From the NCBI GenBank assembly GCA_018398585.1, contig JAGTTD010000025.1, positions 15,567,578 through 15,631,577 on the forward strand: a stretch of DNA of 64,000 nt. The letters are read 5' to 3'. The position numbers and the translations under genes are program-made. Under the pieces are notes generated by a model. It worked only from the letters and a program-made list of their open reading frames with translations. It had not been told where the DNA came from and did no database searches. This stretch comes from Simmondsia chinensis. Taxonomy: Eukaryota > Streptophyta > Magnoliopsida > Caryophyllales > Simmondsiaceae. Every line of letters begins with the position of its first letter. Within the stretch, counting starts at the first letter, position 1. Below, piece by piece: positions 11,589-24,093 of the stretch.

Positions 11589-12547
11589 AGGTGTTGAAAG
11601 ACTTCGGAGTTCAAGAAGTTCTTGTTTTGTTATCACTTTTATTTATGAACTCCTATTGGATTTGCACAACTTTTTGATTAGTTTTAGATGATAAATTGCC
11701 CAAATGTATGCTTTATTGTCTACTGGATGTAAATTGTGGAATATTAGTACATGGGTATTTTATTTGCAAGCACATTTGTATTTTTTCATAGAAACTCATT
11801 GCTACATTGGATAATTTGTATTTTTGTATGTTGTATTACATGATTGTATAAGTGTTACAAACAAGTCAAAAAGTTGTGATTGTATTACATGGATGCAAAT
11901 GTGTGATAAATGATGCAAAAATTATCGATATGAATGTATGTGTATTTATGAATGCACAGGTTATACTGCACGAATGTAAATGGATGACGACAAATTTTTT
12001 TCGTTATAATTACGTTTGATGGCAGAAACATTTTAACGGTGACCTTTGTTCGCATTAATGGATGGGGAATGCATTAATGGCGGTTACGACGGTCTAGATT
12101 GTCGTCACTATTTCCTATTCATGGCGGGAAGTACTTTAGTGATGGTTTTTGTCGTCGATAAAACTTTTTCTGGTATAGTGGCAAATATTAATAGTGACAA
12201 CAATTTCCATCGTTATTGGCCTAACTCTTTAACGACAGTATTGCCTGACGTTAAAGAGTTTAATATTGGAATATAATAATAAATTATGACATAAAGCGAC
12301 ATCAATAACGACCACTATTGTCGTCGTTATTGATTTTGCTTTTAACGACGGACAACATATACTGTCGTAAATACTTTTTAACGATTGCTAAATTTGGCTG
12401 TCGTTGATCCCAGATACTATTAATGTTTAAAGCAGTTACAACGGTGGACGATGAAGAGTTTTCCCTATCGTTAATACTATTAACGACGGTAAATCTAGCT
12501 TCTAAAGATGACATTCACTGTCGTTAGTGATCCTTTTTCTTGTGGTG

Positions 12548-13476
12548 GTATCGGATGTAGTATCGAAGGTTATTGATGCAAATGAATTTTCTATAGGATC
12601 AATTCGTGGTTATTTCCGATACTATTGATGCCATTAGTATCGACATCTTTCCATTGCCAAAGGTTAATACAATAGCATCAAAAATCTCCTCTCTGATACT
12701 ATTGGCTTAGCTATAATAGTATCAGATTGTTTTCCAATACTATTAATATGATTAGTATCACTTAATAATTGATGCAAAAGACCCCTATAATAGAATCGAA
12801 AACAACTTTTCAATTCTATTTAATTTTTTGTGATATTTGTATTGTTCAGTAGCATTTAAATTTAGACACAAGCATAATATAAATAACCAATAGCAATTAC
12901 TTCACACAAAACTATAATTTAATACTACCAATTTCTATTATAATCCAAAATATTTACTTTAATACATAGTAGGTCAAGCAAACTAAGTTCAAGGTATTTA
13001 AAAGTTCTACATCAAATCTTTCTCAATTCCTTGTACAAAATATTACAAATGACCAAGTCTCCAAAAAAGATATTTCCACACATGTGTTTCAGCATCATAA
13101 ACAAACCAACTTTGAACACATTACAAGAAAAACCAGTCCATAAACACGACGCAATAAGACCATAAAAACATCCTCATAACATTGATTGCATCTTTAGTTT
13201 GAACTTGACCTCTGCAAAAATGAAAAATAAATTGATCAGCAAAATAGTATAGTACAACCAAATATTTGCCATAGTACAACCAAAAATTAAAAAGCCAATA
13301 ACAATTTTGTATATCACTTAAGAAAGATACAGAGAAATAAGCAAGTCCATGACAATCCAACGTTTAATAAGACCATTATTAGGAAATTATATGACAATCA
13401 TATTAGTAAAATAAAAATGCCATTAGGAAGAAAAATACCGTTTTCCTAGATGATTTCGACTTGAAAAGAAATTCCT
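12548..13476 (-). other. CACTA-1 subterminal repeats and region downstream of the PttA-like gene
   Basis: Positions 12548-12830 carry spaced TATCGG/CGATACT-type motifs matching the CACTA-1 ends, that is, the remainder of its left subterminal region after CACTA-2. From about 12830 the DNA is AT-rich and lies 3' of the PttA-like gene. I see no further gene. Confidence 0.6.
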
Positions 13477-15131
13477 TTAGCATGCGTATTTCATCTTCAT
13501 GTCTTTTGTCTTATTAACAAAATCTTCCTTCGATTTCTGTTGTTTCTCTTCCACAGCTTTTGTCTTAATAGAAAATTCTTCCTCAAGTTTTTTGTCTTTT
13601 CTCTTCTCAGTAGCTATTTCTTCTTTTAACGCTCTTCTCTTTCGCACTTCTTCAGCAACTATCATTAATGTCTTATGATTTTTCTGCTTTGACCCATCAA
13701 TGCAACTTCTCTTCACTCCTATTCCACATGTCTTCTAATATGCGTATTTGCCTTCTCCACAACTTTCTTATAAATTTTTTGTATGGCATCTTGTATTTGA
13801 ATCCACATTTGAGTTAATTCACATTATATAATAAACATGTTCAATATTATAGATTGATTAATTGCAAAAATTATAAGCTACATACAGCTTTGTCTGCGAA
13901 TCAAGATCCACATATGCTTTTTTGGCTTGTCCATTTGCCACTTGAAAAAGTTCCATTGGATCTGGCTCTTTTCCTCCATTGCTCTCTTTTTAGATCCAAT
14001 AAATAAAAAACAAATATATTAAAAGAAATATCAAAGACAACATAAAAGCACTAAAGTACATGCAAAGAACATGTCACTTACTAAATCTTCTCTTTTTTGA
14101 GCATAGGTTTTAGTCCCCAAGTGGTGTATCATTTTGCTCGAGCCACGATTTTTAGTGTTTTGAGCAGCTATTTTCTATAACGTAATACCTAAACAAAGAA
14201 AAGAAAAAGCTAAATAGGAAAATAAATTCATATGACAAATAAATGTATATAACAACACGTTTGAAGATACCTTCGCCTCAGTAGATTCCTAGTGATATAC
14301 CATATTCCTCCATTGTTGTGGATCCACTCTGTCATTTGGTGGTTTTAACTTTAGTTCAACACTCTTTACAACTCTATAGTCTTTCTTTTTCAACTTACCT
14401 CTCGACGATCTCATACAATGATTCATCTTCACAAATGCCCATTCTTTTGGACTTGAAGCACTAAAAGTAAACCTCGACTACAATATTTTAATCACAACCA
14501 AACATTAGCAAATAATATAACCACAAGACTATAACTAGATAATCTAATCTTATATCATTGATAAAATATAAAGTAACATATTTTACCTCAATAATATCCC
14601 ATAACTCTTTCTTTTTGTTCCCTTTAAAAATATCTTCCAATTCTTTATATCAAAAGGCACTAAATTTGGATCTCTAGCCAATATCCCAAGGTATGAAGAA
14701 AAACGTCTTCCTGATTTTCCAATCGGTTGTCCATCATTATTCAATTCAACAACAATTTTTTCATCACCTCAAAAGTTGGAGCAATTATTTGGTCCCCAGT
14801 GTGGCTTCTTAGAACCATCCATCAATCATAAGAAATAATAAAAAAATAGTAAAATATGAAAAGATCTTCGCTATATAGATAACCTTGGAAAAAATAATAA
14901 AGTGAGGCTTATGTTACCCTTGCCCGTGGATGCTTGAGAAGTTTTAGAGGTAGTTTTTACATTCTGTTCTTCGTAAATTAATTCTTCATCAGAATTCTCA
15001 TCTCCAAAACTTTCAAAACCTGAACTTACATTTTCGGAACTTCCATCCTCGGAAGGATCATTAGGTTGGAGCACAACTTCTGGATCTCCACCCTTAGCAC
15101 TCGCTAGACTCTTTCTAGTGTTTCTGATCAT
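13477..15131 (-). pseudogene. PttA / Transposase_24-like (TNPA-type) protein of CACTA-1
   Basis: TNPA-type proteins bind the subterminal repeats and bring the CACTA ends together. A first exon starts with ATG at 15131 (MIRNTRKSLASAKGG) and is acidic (GFESFGDENSDEELIYEEQ). Downstream, through gaps, are NGQPIGKSGRFSSYLGILAR and NLVPFDIKNW (about 14620-14740), then TKNRGSSKMIHHLGTKTYAQ (about 14097-14150), in the order known for plant PttA/En/Spm proteins. The C-terminus (13477-13716) is a charged coiled coil (RRALKEEIATEKRKDKKLEE). Introns are likely at the gaps, but exon borders were not resolved. Confidence 0.75.
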
Positions 15132-15322
15132 TGTGTTCTACATTGCATTTCGTGTAAACATAAAGCAAGAACAACATAATTTTCATTATAATACCAGAAA
15201 ATAATGACCAAAGATCAATCTAATACTTAACAAGTCATTTACAAAGTCTACTACATTAAATACTAGCAATACCCACTTTCATCCGTATGAAATAACAAAA
15301 ACGCAAATTACTCAAAAATCAG

Positions 15323-18300
15323 TCAACTTTTATAATCAGTATAATCATCACAATCATGTAAAGTGGGGTCTTCTTCACTTTCATGTTCTGAATCATAATC
15401 AGAATCTTTGTCAATGTCACTATTATCTAATTCTAAATCATTTCCATCATCGTCTTCTTTAATGACTTCAGGACAAACTTCAAATTCATTTATATTTAGC
15501 AAATTATGATCAATTATGGGCTCACAATCAAAGTAAGTCTTGGTATCTTCGTTGGGATCCTCATCTCCCATGTCAAAAATATCTCTCGGTTTTGTCTTTA
15601 TAACAACATTCCAATTTGCCTCAACTGGGTTAGGTGTATAAAACACTTGGAATGCTTAAGGTGCTAGCACAAATGGCTCATTACTTTTCAACAAGTGTCG
15701 AAAATTTACTAAAGTAAAGCCCAATAAATCCTGCTTAACCCCTTTCCCAAGTCAGCCCAGTCACACTTAAGTAGAACAACTTTCCTCCCCTGATAGTAAT
15801 TTAATTCCAACATTTCTACCAAAGTTCCATAGTACGTGACTTGATCTTCATCAAAAATGATTGAATTCACAGCCGCTCCACTATTTTGAGTGGGAGAATT
15901 AGCCTCTACATCTCTTGTGCGGAACTTGAAGCCACTGTAATTAAACTTTTTGAACCTCCTTACTAGTCTACTTGGTCCTTTGCTAAGCCATTGAAGATCC
16001 CTATAAATTTCATCATTATATGCATGACTTATATTCCCAACCTGGTGAAAGAGCCAAAAAAAAATAAAAAAAAGTTAATACACAAAAAATTTTAATTTAC
16101 GTAATTACAACTAAAGTTTCAAGTTGTCCACATACGTTCACTTTAAAGCACTCTACAAACTTTTTTTTTTTTTTTTTTTTTTTTGTTAAGGTTGTCAATA
16201 TCTTCTTCTCGCATGTTGCTATGTTCAAGACAAAGTGCGACTTTATGTTCTCTGCATCATACATATGATAGTAAGAAGAATAGATGTGTTCAACAAATTA
16301 TTAAAATATTTAAATATATTTAGCTGTGAGGACTTACTCTACATATATATTCACTTCATCACAATTAAACAAAACATATTCATGTGCTTGCTTCCATGTA
16401 TCATTGTTCAAATGCATTGAATCTTGCTACCCCAAAGCATGGCCACATATGGAAAAGATGGATAGACCATTTCGTATTCCACGATCACCACCGTCATAAT
16501 TCCTTATAGATCTATCTTGCTTGGTTTGGATTTCATTTAGATATCTTGAGCAAAAAATCATGCATTCTTCAGCAACGTAAGCTTCTACAATTGATCCCTT
16601 TGGCTTTGCTTTGTTGCGTGCACACTTCTTCAATTGATATAAGAACCTATAGTTGACAAACAAGTACCTTACATTAGTTTCATTTATTTAATGCATGGAC
16701 AAAATATCATATCAAAACTCATTTTTCTTGTGTAAAACTCACCTCTCTATTGGATACATCAAGCGAAAGTGTACCGGTCCTGCAGTGGCAGCCTCAAATG
16801 GTAAATGAATAGTTGAATGCACCATGACCTTAAAAAAGGTCGGTGGAAAGATTTCTTCCATACGACAAAGTCTGTAGATGATCCGTTCTTATAGCTGTAC
16901 ATAGTCATTAACAAAACCATCTTTAGAGCACATTTCCTGGAAAAAATTGCTAAGCTCAATTAATATCATACTGATTTCCCTAGGCAAGGCCTTCCGGACA
17001 GCAAGAGGTAGCAATTGTTGTATTAGAATCTGACGATCGTGACTTTTAAGGACAAAGACTTTGCCTTTCTCCAAATCTACACACCGCGATATGTTGGAAC
17101 CATAACCATCGGGAACCCGAACCAAAGATAACACTTTGCCAAAAATTTCTTTCTGCTTTTGATCCATAAAATACGATGCAGGTGGCAAGTAAGGTTTCTG
17201 TCCCTCCCCTTGATCAACTGGATGAAGATGAGTTTTGATACTCATATCTTTAAGATCAAGACGTGCATTCAAAGAGTCTTTTGATTTTCCCTCAATATCC
17301 AATAAAGTCCCAATCACACTATCACACACATTTTTCTCAATATACATTACATCCAAATGGTGTCGTATTAAAAGATTTTTCCAATAAGGTAACTTAAAGA
17401 ATATACTTCTCTTTTTCCATCCTGTTTTAGGACTATTTTAAGAATTGTCCTCCTTGCCTTCCTCTTCTTCTTATGACCTTTAGTCTCAGCATTTGGCTTC
17501 CCAAAGACAACATTGATATCATGCATTGGCTTTAACAAATCAAATCCAGAACGTAACTTGGGTGTAGTTTTTTTTCTCAATTGTACCATCAAAAGATGTC
17601 CTTTTTCTTCGAAACCTATGAGTAGGATCAAGAAATATGCAATGGCGCATAAAACGCATTTTTCTGCTCCTCTTAAGATAATGAGAACAAGTGTCAATGT
17701 TGCAATGAGGAAAAGCAAACCGGACTTTAGTTTTCCAACCTGACAAGTCACCGTATGTTGGGAAATCGTTTATTGTCCATAAAAGAGCAGCATGCATATT
17801 GAAGGTTCCCTTAGTAAAAGCATCGTAAGTCTCAACCCCATCTACCCACAGCTCCTTTAACTCATCTATTAATGGTTATAGATAAATATCAATGTTATTG
17901 CCAGGGGCTTGTGGACTAGAGATCAAGAGGGACATTATAAAGTAGGAATCTTTCATGCACAACCAAGGAGGCAAATTGTATATCACAAGCCCAACTGGCC
18001 ATGTACTATGAGTGATACTTATTGTGCTAAAAGGATTGAAGCCATCACTTGCCAAACCAAACCTAATATTCCGAGCATCCTTAGAAAACTCTGGGTATTT
18101 GCTGTCAAAACCTTGCCATGCCATTGAATAAACTGGGCGTCTTACTTTCCCATCTTTACTACGTCCCTTTTCATGCCATCTCATCGAAATTGATGTTTTT
18201 GAAGACATAAAAGCCTTTTTAATCGAGGTATTAATGGAAAGTGACGTAAAATCTTAGATAGAATCTTAGTTTTCCCGTCATCAGCTCTTTTCCATCTTGA

Positions 18301-19015
18301 AGCTCCACATGCAGAGCATGCAGAACCATTAGCTTTCTCCTTCCAGTACAACATGCAATCATTAGGGCATGCATCTATCTTGGTGTAGCCTGAGCCTAAA
18401 TTAGATATGTTTTTTTTTCATTTGATGAAAGTTTTTTGGCAAGTTAGCCCCTTCTGGGAGAAGATCAATGAGAAAATCTAGTAGATCACTCAATGATGTA
18501 TCACTCCAATGATCAAGACATCTCATTTGATAAAGGCGAATAATACTAGAAAGCCTTGTAAACTTTTTACACCCAGAATACACTTCTTTCTCAGCATCAT
18601 CAACCAACTTATAAAATTTTTCGACTTCTAATGTTTCATATGTCCTATATACTTCTTCATATTCATTCATAAGATTCTCATTGCCTGACATCCCAAATGC
18701 ATCATGTAACAACCCATGCATATCATCAAGTGGATCATCTGACTCTCCATCATCAATACTCTCAACATTAACATTGGTAGATAACAACTCATCTCCATGA
18801 AAAGTCAAAAAAATTGTATGAACCCCCTTCCAATCTAAGTGTTCACGAAAAATGTCTGGCTGAACAAACATCACAGAACCACATATCCTACATGGGCACT
18901 TGATCTTACCATTTAAAGATGTAGTACTTTTTGCAGTGCTTATGTATTGTTCCTCTCCATTCATAAATTCTTGACTAAACCTGGGCAAATTTATCCAACT
19001 TTTTTGACAATCCAT
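15323..19015 (-). pseudogene. TNP2-type transposase of CACTA-1 (frameshifted)
   Basis: TNP2 cuts and joins CACTA ends. From ATG at 19015 the order is: transposase-associated domain (SWINLPRFSQEFMNGEEQY, GKIKCPCRIC); a Cys motif (SACSACGASRWKR); the Transposase_21 core (MRWHEKGRSKDG, AWQGFDSKYPEF, NIRFGLASDGFNPF, YNLPPWLCMKDSYF, APGNNIDIYL); LDVMYIEKNVCDSVIGTL-type sequence (about 17350); a DUF4218-like part (about 16400-16900); DUF4216 (about 15650-16030); and a C-terminus VVIKTKPRDIFDMGDED plus an acidic tail. One frameshift lies in an A run at about 18415 and another near 18200, so the copy is broken although all domains remain. An intronic T run of 24 lies at 16161-16184. Confidence 0.9.
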
Positions 19016-20219
19016 CAATCACTTCTCCTATAGAAGTCAAATCGAGAAGCATCACAAATTAGTTAATTCTTATAACTATATTAAAGTCTATACTCATAAT
19101 ACAAAAAGTTTCCTAGTATAAAATCTTCTTACATAGAAACATATATTAGTGTCAACATATCAACCATATATTAGCACAACAAAGTACAACAATATCACAA
19201 ATGTTGCAGATCAAATAATAATAGATAACAGCATGTCACATTCAACAAACTTGAACCTCATTTACATCATCTTCATGAGTATAATCAATTACAGGCTCAC
19301 TTTTCAAATAAAATTCCACTTCTAATTTTCATATTTAATTTTCTCAATCTCTAGTTTCTAACCAATAATAATCAAAAATTAATTATAAAGAAAATACCTT
19401 CACCAACATAACAGATTTCCAATTATTTTCTCCTTTCTCTCACTCTCTACAAACATATTGGCATCCCAATAGAGAACTCAACTAAAATCTAAATGGAAAA
19501 TTCGAAACTTTTAGTTGTCACAATAAGTGAACATTACCCCCAACAACTAGCAAATGAACATTCATGCAAAAGTAACAAGAAATTTCAACAGTTACCAAAA
19601 CTCCTAAAATACACCAAAAACGTGCACTTAAAACCCTAATTTCAACAGCTTCATTCACTTCAAAACCCTAATTTACATCAAAATCCAACGAAGTTAAAAA
19701 AAAAGGGGATAAATTGAAGAACATATCAACAAAATAAAAAAAAAGAGACTGAAATACAACAAATAGCATGGATTAACTCATTGGAAAGGCGATGAGAATA
19801 GAAACATGAATAAGCAAACAAATGAAGAAGAAAAGGATGAATGAAGAAAGTTAAAAGAATGAAAAAATCGTGTAGTTTAAGTAATTTTGGAGAGTGAAAT
19901 TTGAGCGGGAGAGTGAAATTTGAGCGGGATAATGAAATTTGAGAGAGTGAGAGATGAAAATTGAGAGGGAAGAGGAAGGGAGCAGTGCGGGAGAGCAGGG
20001 TGAGAGAGATGAGCAGTGCGAGAGAGATGAGCAGCGTGAGAGAGATTTAGAGTTTTCCTTCCTTTTTTTCCCCCTTAGTTTACTTTGCTTTATTTTATTT
20101 TTTTTGGGACAAAAATTTGCTTTATATTTCTTTTTTTTTTTTTTGGAAACTTTATATTTCTTATTTATTTACTTTTTTTTGAGAAAGCAGCACAAAATCT
20201 AATTTTTATTTTTATATCC
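19016..20219. other. Upstream region of the CACTA-1 TNP2 gene
   Basis: AT-rich DNA between the TNP2 start and the right subterminal repeats probably contains the minus-strand promoter and 5' leader. A GA-rich patch with short direct repeats (GAGCGGGAGAGTGAAATTTG, GAGAGATGAGCAG) lies at about 19890-20045. No gene seen. Confidence 0.5.
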
Positions 20220-20598
20220 AAAGGATCTTTTGATACAAAAGTTTAGTTTCAATCTTAATATGTATTTTATAGTCTAGTATCGTAAAATATTCGATACAAT
20301 AGGATAACAATTCAGTTGTATCAGAAAACTTTAGATACTATAGAATGTTTAGTATCGGTTACAAAATTTTTCGATACAATAACAATTTTCCCGCTAAAAT
20401 TCGCCACCATGTTGCTTTAAGTGTCCATAACCTTAGTATCGGTAGCATGTATCTGATACAATTAATGTATTTTTGTATCGGTTCACATATCTAATCCTAA
20501 ATTTTTCGATACTAAAGGTCATTTTTCTTGTAGTGTAATTTTGGTTACCAAAAATGTCCATTTTTGGCCACTTTGGTAACCCAAAGGGGACTTAAGTC

Positions 20599-22790
20599 AT
20601 GAACCATTCCATGCATTGTCATTGGATATGCTGCATGATATAAAGGTTATCGATGTCTTGAACCTCATGCTGGAAAAATCTACATAAATCGTCATGTTCG
20701 ATATGATGAGTCTAGCTTTCCCTATCCCAATCTTGCTACTTGATCACAAAATCGTTGTTGTGACACCCCCGTCGCCATAGTCGACCTTGCCATCACCCTA
20801 CCCCTAGTCTCACCTAGGTTATTGGCTACACCCTTAGGTGACAACCCAAATCGACCCAAAACAGGCCTGCTACTGTGCCTCAACTGATTCCCTTTACGGA
20901 AACCCTAGGATCACCCCATAGCAAGTCGCACCCGTCACCCACACCGGCACTGCATGCATTGCCCATTACATCGACACCTCTTCCCCGTCCTGTGTCACTC
21001 ATGCTTAGTGTTCCGTTATCCCAATCTGAACCCAGTACAACCATGTATAGCCCCCACCCAGTGTCAATCCTCCAGCACCTCTGCCCACAATCATGGCTGC
21101 TGCCCTTGCTCCCTATCTGGGGCATTTAACCAAAATCGCTATCCCTTCCTTATTCTCTATGCACGAGCTTGATACTGAAAGAACCTTGGTGTCAATAGCA
21201 CCTATTAAGGTTCCTACCACCAATATTCATTCTATGCAAACTCGATTAAAAGATGGCATTCGTAAAACAAGTACCCTTTATCACTTTCTTCTATAATTGT
21301 ATTACAAGAACACACATGTTATTCTCAGGATGTAAAAACCTTAAATGGCTAAAAGTCATGGCAGATGAATTTAACCCTTTAATTCATAACAATACATGGG
21401 ATCTTGTACCCCTAACCCAGACCAAAATGTTGTAAGGAGTACTTAGAAATATCGAGTAATGTATAAATCAGATGAATCAATAAATCGTTTTAAAGCTCGT
21501 CTTGTTTGTCAAAGTTTTCACCAGTGTGAAGGCATTGACTCTAAGAAAACTTTTAGCCCGATTGTTAAGCCATCCACCATGCGCTTTATTCTTTAACTTG
21601 CTATTACTTAGAGCTGGAATATAAAACAACTAGACGTTAAAAATTCTTTCTTGCATGGCTATCTTAATGAAGAAGTGTATATGTGGCAACCTGAGGGTTT
21701 CATTGACCCCATGTGCCCGAACCATGTATGCCGACTACGACAAGCTCTCTATGGCTTAAAACAAGCTCCTCAAGCTTGTTTCATTGGTTTAGTATATTTC
21801 TTTACACACCATGCTGATCCTTCGTTACTCCTTTTTAGAAAATCTAAGGACATCATTTGGCCCCTCCTTTATGTTGATGACGTAGTTCTAATAGGTTTTA
21901 ACCCAAGCTTCCTTGATATGCTCATAAGAAATCTGTCAACACAGTTTGCCATGAAAGATCTTAGCCCACTTCACTACTTTCTTGGTATTGAAGCTCACCA
22001 AACTGAAACCGGTCTATTTCTCCCCCAACACAAGTACATTGTTGACCTCCTCATAAAATATCACATGGACAATGCCAAACCAATCAAGACCCGTCTCCTG
22101 ACTTGTTCGCACTATCGAGGGTGACTTACTCCCTGATCTAATCGAGTATAGGAGTGCTATTAGAGCACCTCAATATTTAACAATGACATGCCCGGACATA
22201 TGTTTTGCTGTTAATTTTATATCTTCGTTTATGCATGCTCCCAGGTTGTGAAGCGCATCCTCATGTACCTCGAAAGTACCCCCAATCATGGGATAACTGT
22301 CCTTCTTGGTTCATACACTTTTGTAGTAGTTTATGCTGATGCTGAATGGGGGGATGCCTTGATAGTCGTCGCTCCATTGCCGGCTTTGCCTCTTCCTTGG
22401 TTCCAACCTCATCTCCTAGCATGCCAAGAAATAACCCATGGTTTCTAAATCCTCTGCTGAATCTAAATACTGTGCTATGGCCCAGGTTCCTACTGAAGCT
22501 AACTGGATACACTACCTAAGGCGAGATATTGGTCTTTGCCACTGAAGTCCTGTTATCATATACTATGACAACATCTCTGCCTCTTACCTCGCAACCAACC
22601 CTGGTTCCATTGATCATGCCAAACATGTTAATGTTGATTTCTGCTATGTCTGTGAGAAAGTTCTTAAGGGTGATATCCAAGTTCGCTACACTCCAACAAC
22701 ACAACAAATAGTTGACGTATTCACCAAAGGGCTTGGATCTGACCTTTTTCATTATCACAAAAACAATCCTCACATTGTTGGACCACCTAA
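20599..22790 (+). pseudogene. Copia-1 RT and RNase H (3' part of pol)
   Basis: The frame resumes with CIVIGYA and, after stops, INRHVRYDESSFPYPNLAT, the end of the integrase region. A linker follows, then HSMQTRLKDGIRKT (about 21230). RT follows: WDLVPLTQ, MHGYLNEEVYMWQPEGF, CRLRQALYGLKQAPQACF, LLYVDDVVLIG (YVDD box kept) and LHYFLGIEAHQT (21651-22124). RNase H then shows SKSSAESKYCAMAQVPTEA, IIYYDNISASYLATNP, KHVNVDFCYV and QQIVDVFTKGLGSDLF. Stops at about 21435 and 22123 and shifts near 22230 inactivate it. Confidence 0.88.
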
Positions 22791-22804
22791 AGATTGAGGG
22801 AGCC
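22791..22804 (+). other. Polypurine tract of Copia-1
   Basis: GATTGAGGGAGCC directly precedes the 3' LTR start, in the position of the plus-strand primer. Confidence 0.65.
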
Positions 22805-22989
22805 TATTAGAGGATATTCCCTTTTAGGAAAATAAATTAGGGTTGCTTGCTTTTCTCTCTTTTACCCCTTGCTTACATGTATGGAGTAGGGTTATTTTAG
22901 TTCTTTACTTGTTTGCTTGAACTCTATATAAAGCGCATACTTTTACCTTGCATCATTAATTCACTTGGAAGTATTATTCATCCTTCACA
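22805..22989 (+). repeat. 3' LTR of Copia-1
   Basis: It runs from TATTAGAGGATATTCCC to CCTTCACA. A TATA-like CTATATAAAG lies at about 22924. The copied TSD AATTT follows at 22990-22994. Confidence 0.88.
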
Positions 22990-23207
22990 AATTTCTGAGA
23001 TACTAGTTGCCGCATCTGTTATTTTCACTTGAATCCTGTTACTTGTGCTTTGAAAAAGTACCAATATAACAGAATCAAACAGGATTATTGTATTAGGAAA
23101 TATTTCACAAATATTTCTTAAAATCAATAATCATCCACAATAGGAATTTTTAAAAATCTAATTTAAATTATTATCTCTAATCTAATATGCTCATAATGAT
23201 ATACAAA

Positions 23208-23596
23208 AGGGTTATCTATATTTTACTACCCTGACCTTTTTGGTAATTAAAAAAAGGACCTTGAGGTTTTGAAATTATTAAAAAGGACCCCGAGGTTTTA
23301 TCGTATTAATAAAAAGGACCCTCTCCGGCCATCCGACATTATTTTGAAAGGTTTTTGGGACATCTGGTTTATTTCGATTCGATTTAAATTTGCATGATAA
23401 TTACCTTGAAAGTTTTTAGGTCACTCAGAATTATGATTTTCTCATTTTGAAAGGGAAGTCATTTTCTCTTATTTGCTTGAGAAGGTCTTTTTTATTAATA
23501 CAATAAAACCTCGGGGTCCTTTTTAATAATTTCAAAACGTTAGTATTCTTTTTATGATTACCAAAAAGATCAGGGTAGTAAAATGTAAATAACCCT
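23208..23596. mobile_element. MITE with inverted repeats of about 125 bp
   Basis: The left end AGGGTTATCTATATTTTACT and the complement of the right end (AGGGTTATTTACATTTTACT) begin inverted arms. These run through CTTTTTGGTAAT and ACCCCGAGGTTTTAT-type blocks to about 23335 and 23480. The 389-bp element is non-coding. Flanking bases do not give a clear TSD, so the superfamily is unresolved. Confidence 0.8.
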
Positions 23597-24093
23597 AAAA
23601 ATGTCTAATAAAGATGACATAAATTCAACATGATGGAAACAAGAAATAAAGGAAATTATACAAAGAAAAGTTATAGTAGCTTACATGAAAAGCAAACCAA
23701 ATTCCTACTTGTCAATAATTATTGAGACCTTTATCGCAATATTCTCTTTTACACCTGAAGTATAAGCTCAAAAAATAATAAGTTAGGAAAAATTTTAAAA
23801 ATTTTCTCCTTTTGATCTTTCTCTCAAGAATAACTCTTAATTGAAGAAAAATGAATGCTAAACTTCATACCCAATGCCCCCTTTTATAATAGTGCCTTTA
23901 GGTAAAAGCTAAATTTAATACAAGTAGGCTTCTTCAAAAAAAATTTAAGGAAAAAAAAAAAAAAGAAAAACCATAGCGTTTGGCACCTCTACATCATTGC
24001 CATGTCAACAATCCCACAAATTTCTTTTCTTTACATTTAGCGAATGGGCGTGCCTCCTTCACGTGCCAGCCCCATGATGTGCATGCCAATGAT

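Larger units (their letters stand above)
7662..12547. mobile_element. CACTA-2: non-autonomous CACTA nested inside CACTA-1
   Basis: The left end AACTACAAGAAAACTGG and the right end ...CTTGTGGTG (complement CACCACAAGAAAAAGG) are CACTA termini. A perfect 3-bp TSD, GTA, lies at 7659-7661 and 12548-12550. Subterminal sequence at both ends is packed with CGTCGTTA or its complement (7680-7850 and 12000-12535), a different binding repeat from CACTA-1. No transposase is encoded. The interior holds an exon-like ORF, a small ORF, a tRNA-like sequence, a hAT MITE and a C homopolymer. It would need a partner CACTA recognising the CGTCGTTA repeats. Confidence 0.9.
7471..20535 (-). mobile_element. CACTA-1: En/Spm-type transposon with TNP2 and PttA-like genes
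   Basis: The right end, read on minus, is CACTACAAGAAAAATG. The left end is TACTACAAGAAAAAG, with the first C mutated. The 3-bp flanks are TGA (7468-7470) and TAA (20536-20538), one mismatch apart as an old CACTA TSD would be. Both subterminal regions (7480-7660, 20220-20530) are dense in GTATCGG or its complement, the likely transposase-binding repeats. Two genes, PttA-like (13477-15131) and TNP2 (15323-19015), lie on the minus strand. CACTA-2 sits in the left subterminal region. Frameshifts in TNP2 indicate inactivity. Confidence 0.92.
5759..20598. mobile_element. TIR-1: DNA element with long terminal inverted repeats, split by CACTA-1
   Basis: GACTAAAGTCCCATTT at the left is the inverse of the right end (GGGACTTAAGTC). 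The inverted homology then runs for about 280 bp: 5759-6030 against 7230-7470 joined to 20536-20598, with alternating GTCACC and CCAATTTG-type blocks. Removing CACTA-1 leaves an element of about 1.8 kb with no transposase. The flanks rejoin copia coding sequence (KLAPQSID on the left, CIVIGYA on the right). No clean TSD is visible, so Mutator-type is possible but unproven. Confidence 0.75.
2844..22989 (+). mobile_element. Copia-1: Ty1/copia retrotransposon split by nested DNA transposons
   Basis: Two LTRs of about 185 bp (2844-3028 and 22805-22989) bound a copia gene order: gag, protease, integrase, RT, RNase H. A perfect 5-bp TSD, AATTT, lies at 2839-2843 and 22990-22994. An initiator-Met-type PBS follows the 5' LTR and a purine tract precedes the 3' LTR. 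The coding part is split between integrase and RT by the insert at 5759-20598. Without it the element is about 5.3 kb, typical for plant copia. Stops, frameshifts and a mutated protease motif make it inactive. Lineage was not assigned. Confidence 0.9.

Noticed and set aside
12000..12535. ORFs at 12046-12276 and 12302-12514
   Set aside because: They coincide with the CGTCGTTA subterminal repeats of CACTA-2 and have no family resemblance.
19954..20202. Plus-strand ORF in a GAGAGATGAGCAG-rich patch
   Set aside because: It is simple-sequence and poly-T derived, upstream of the TNP2 gene on the other strand.
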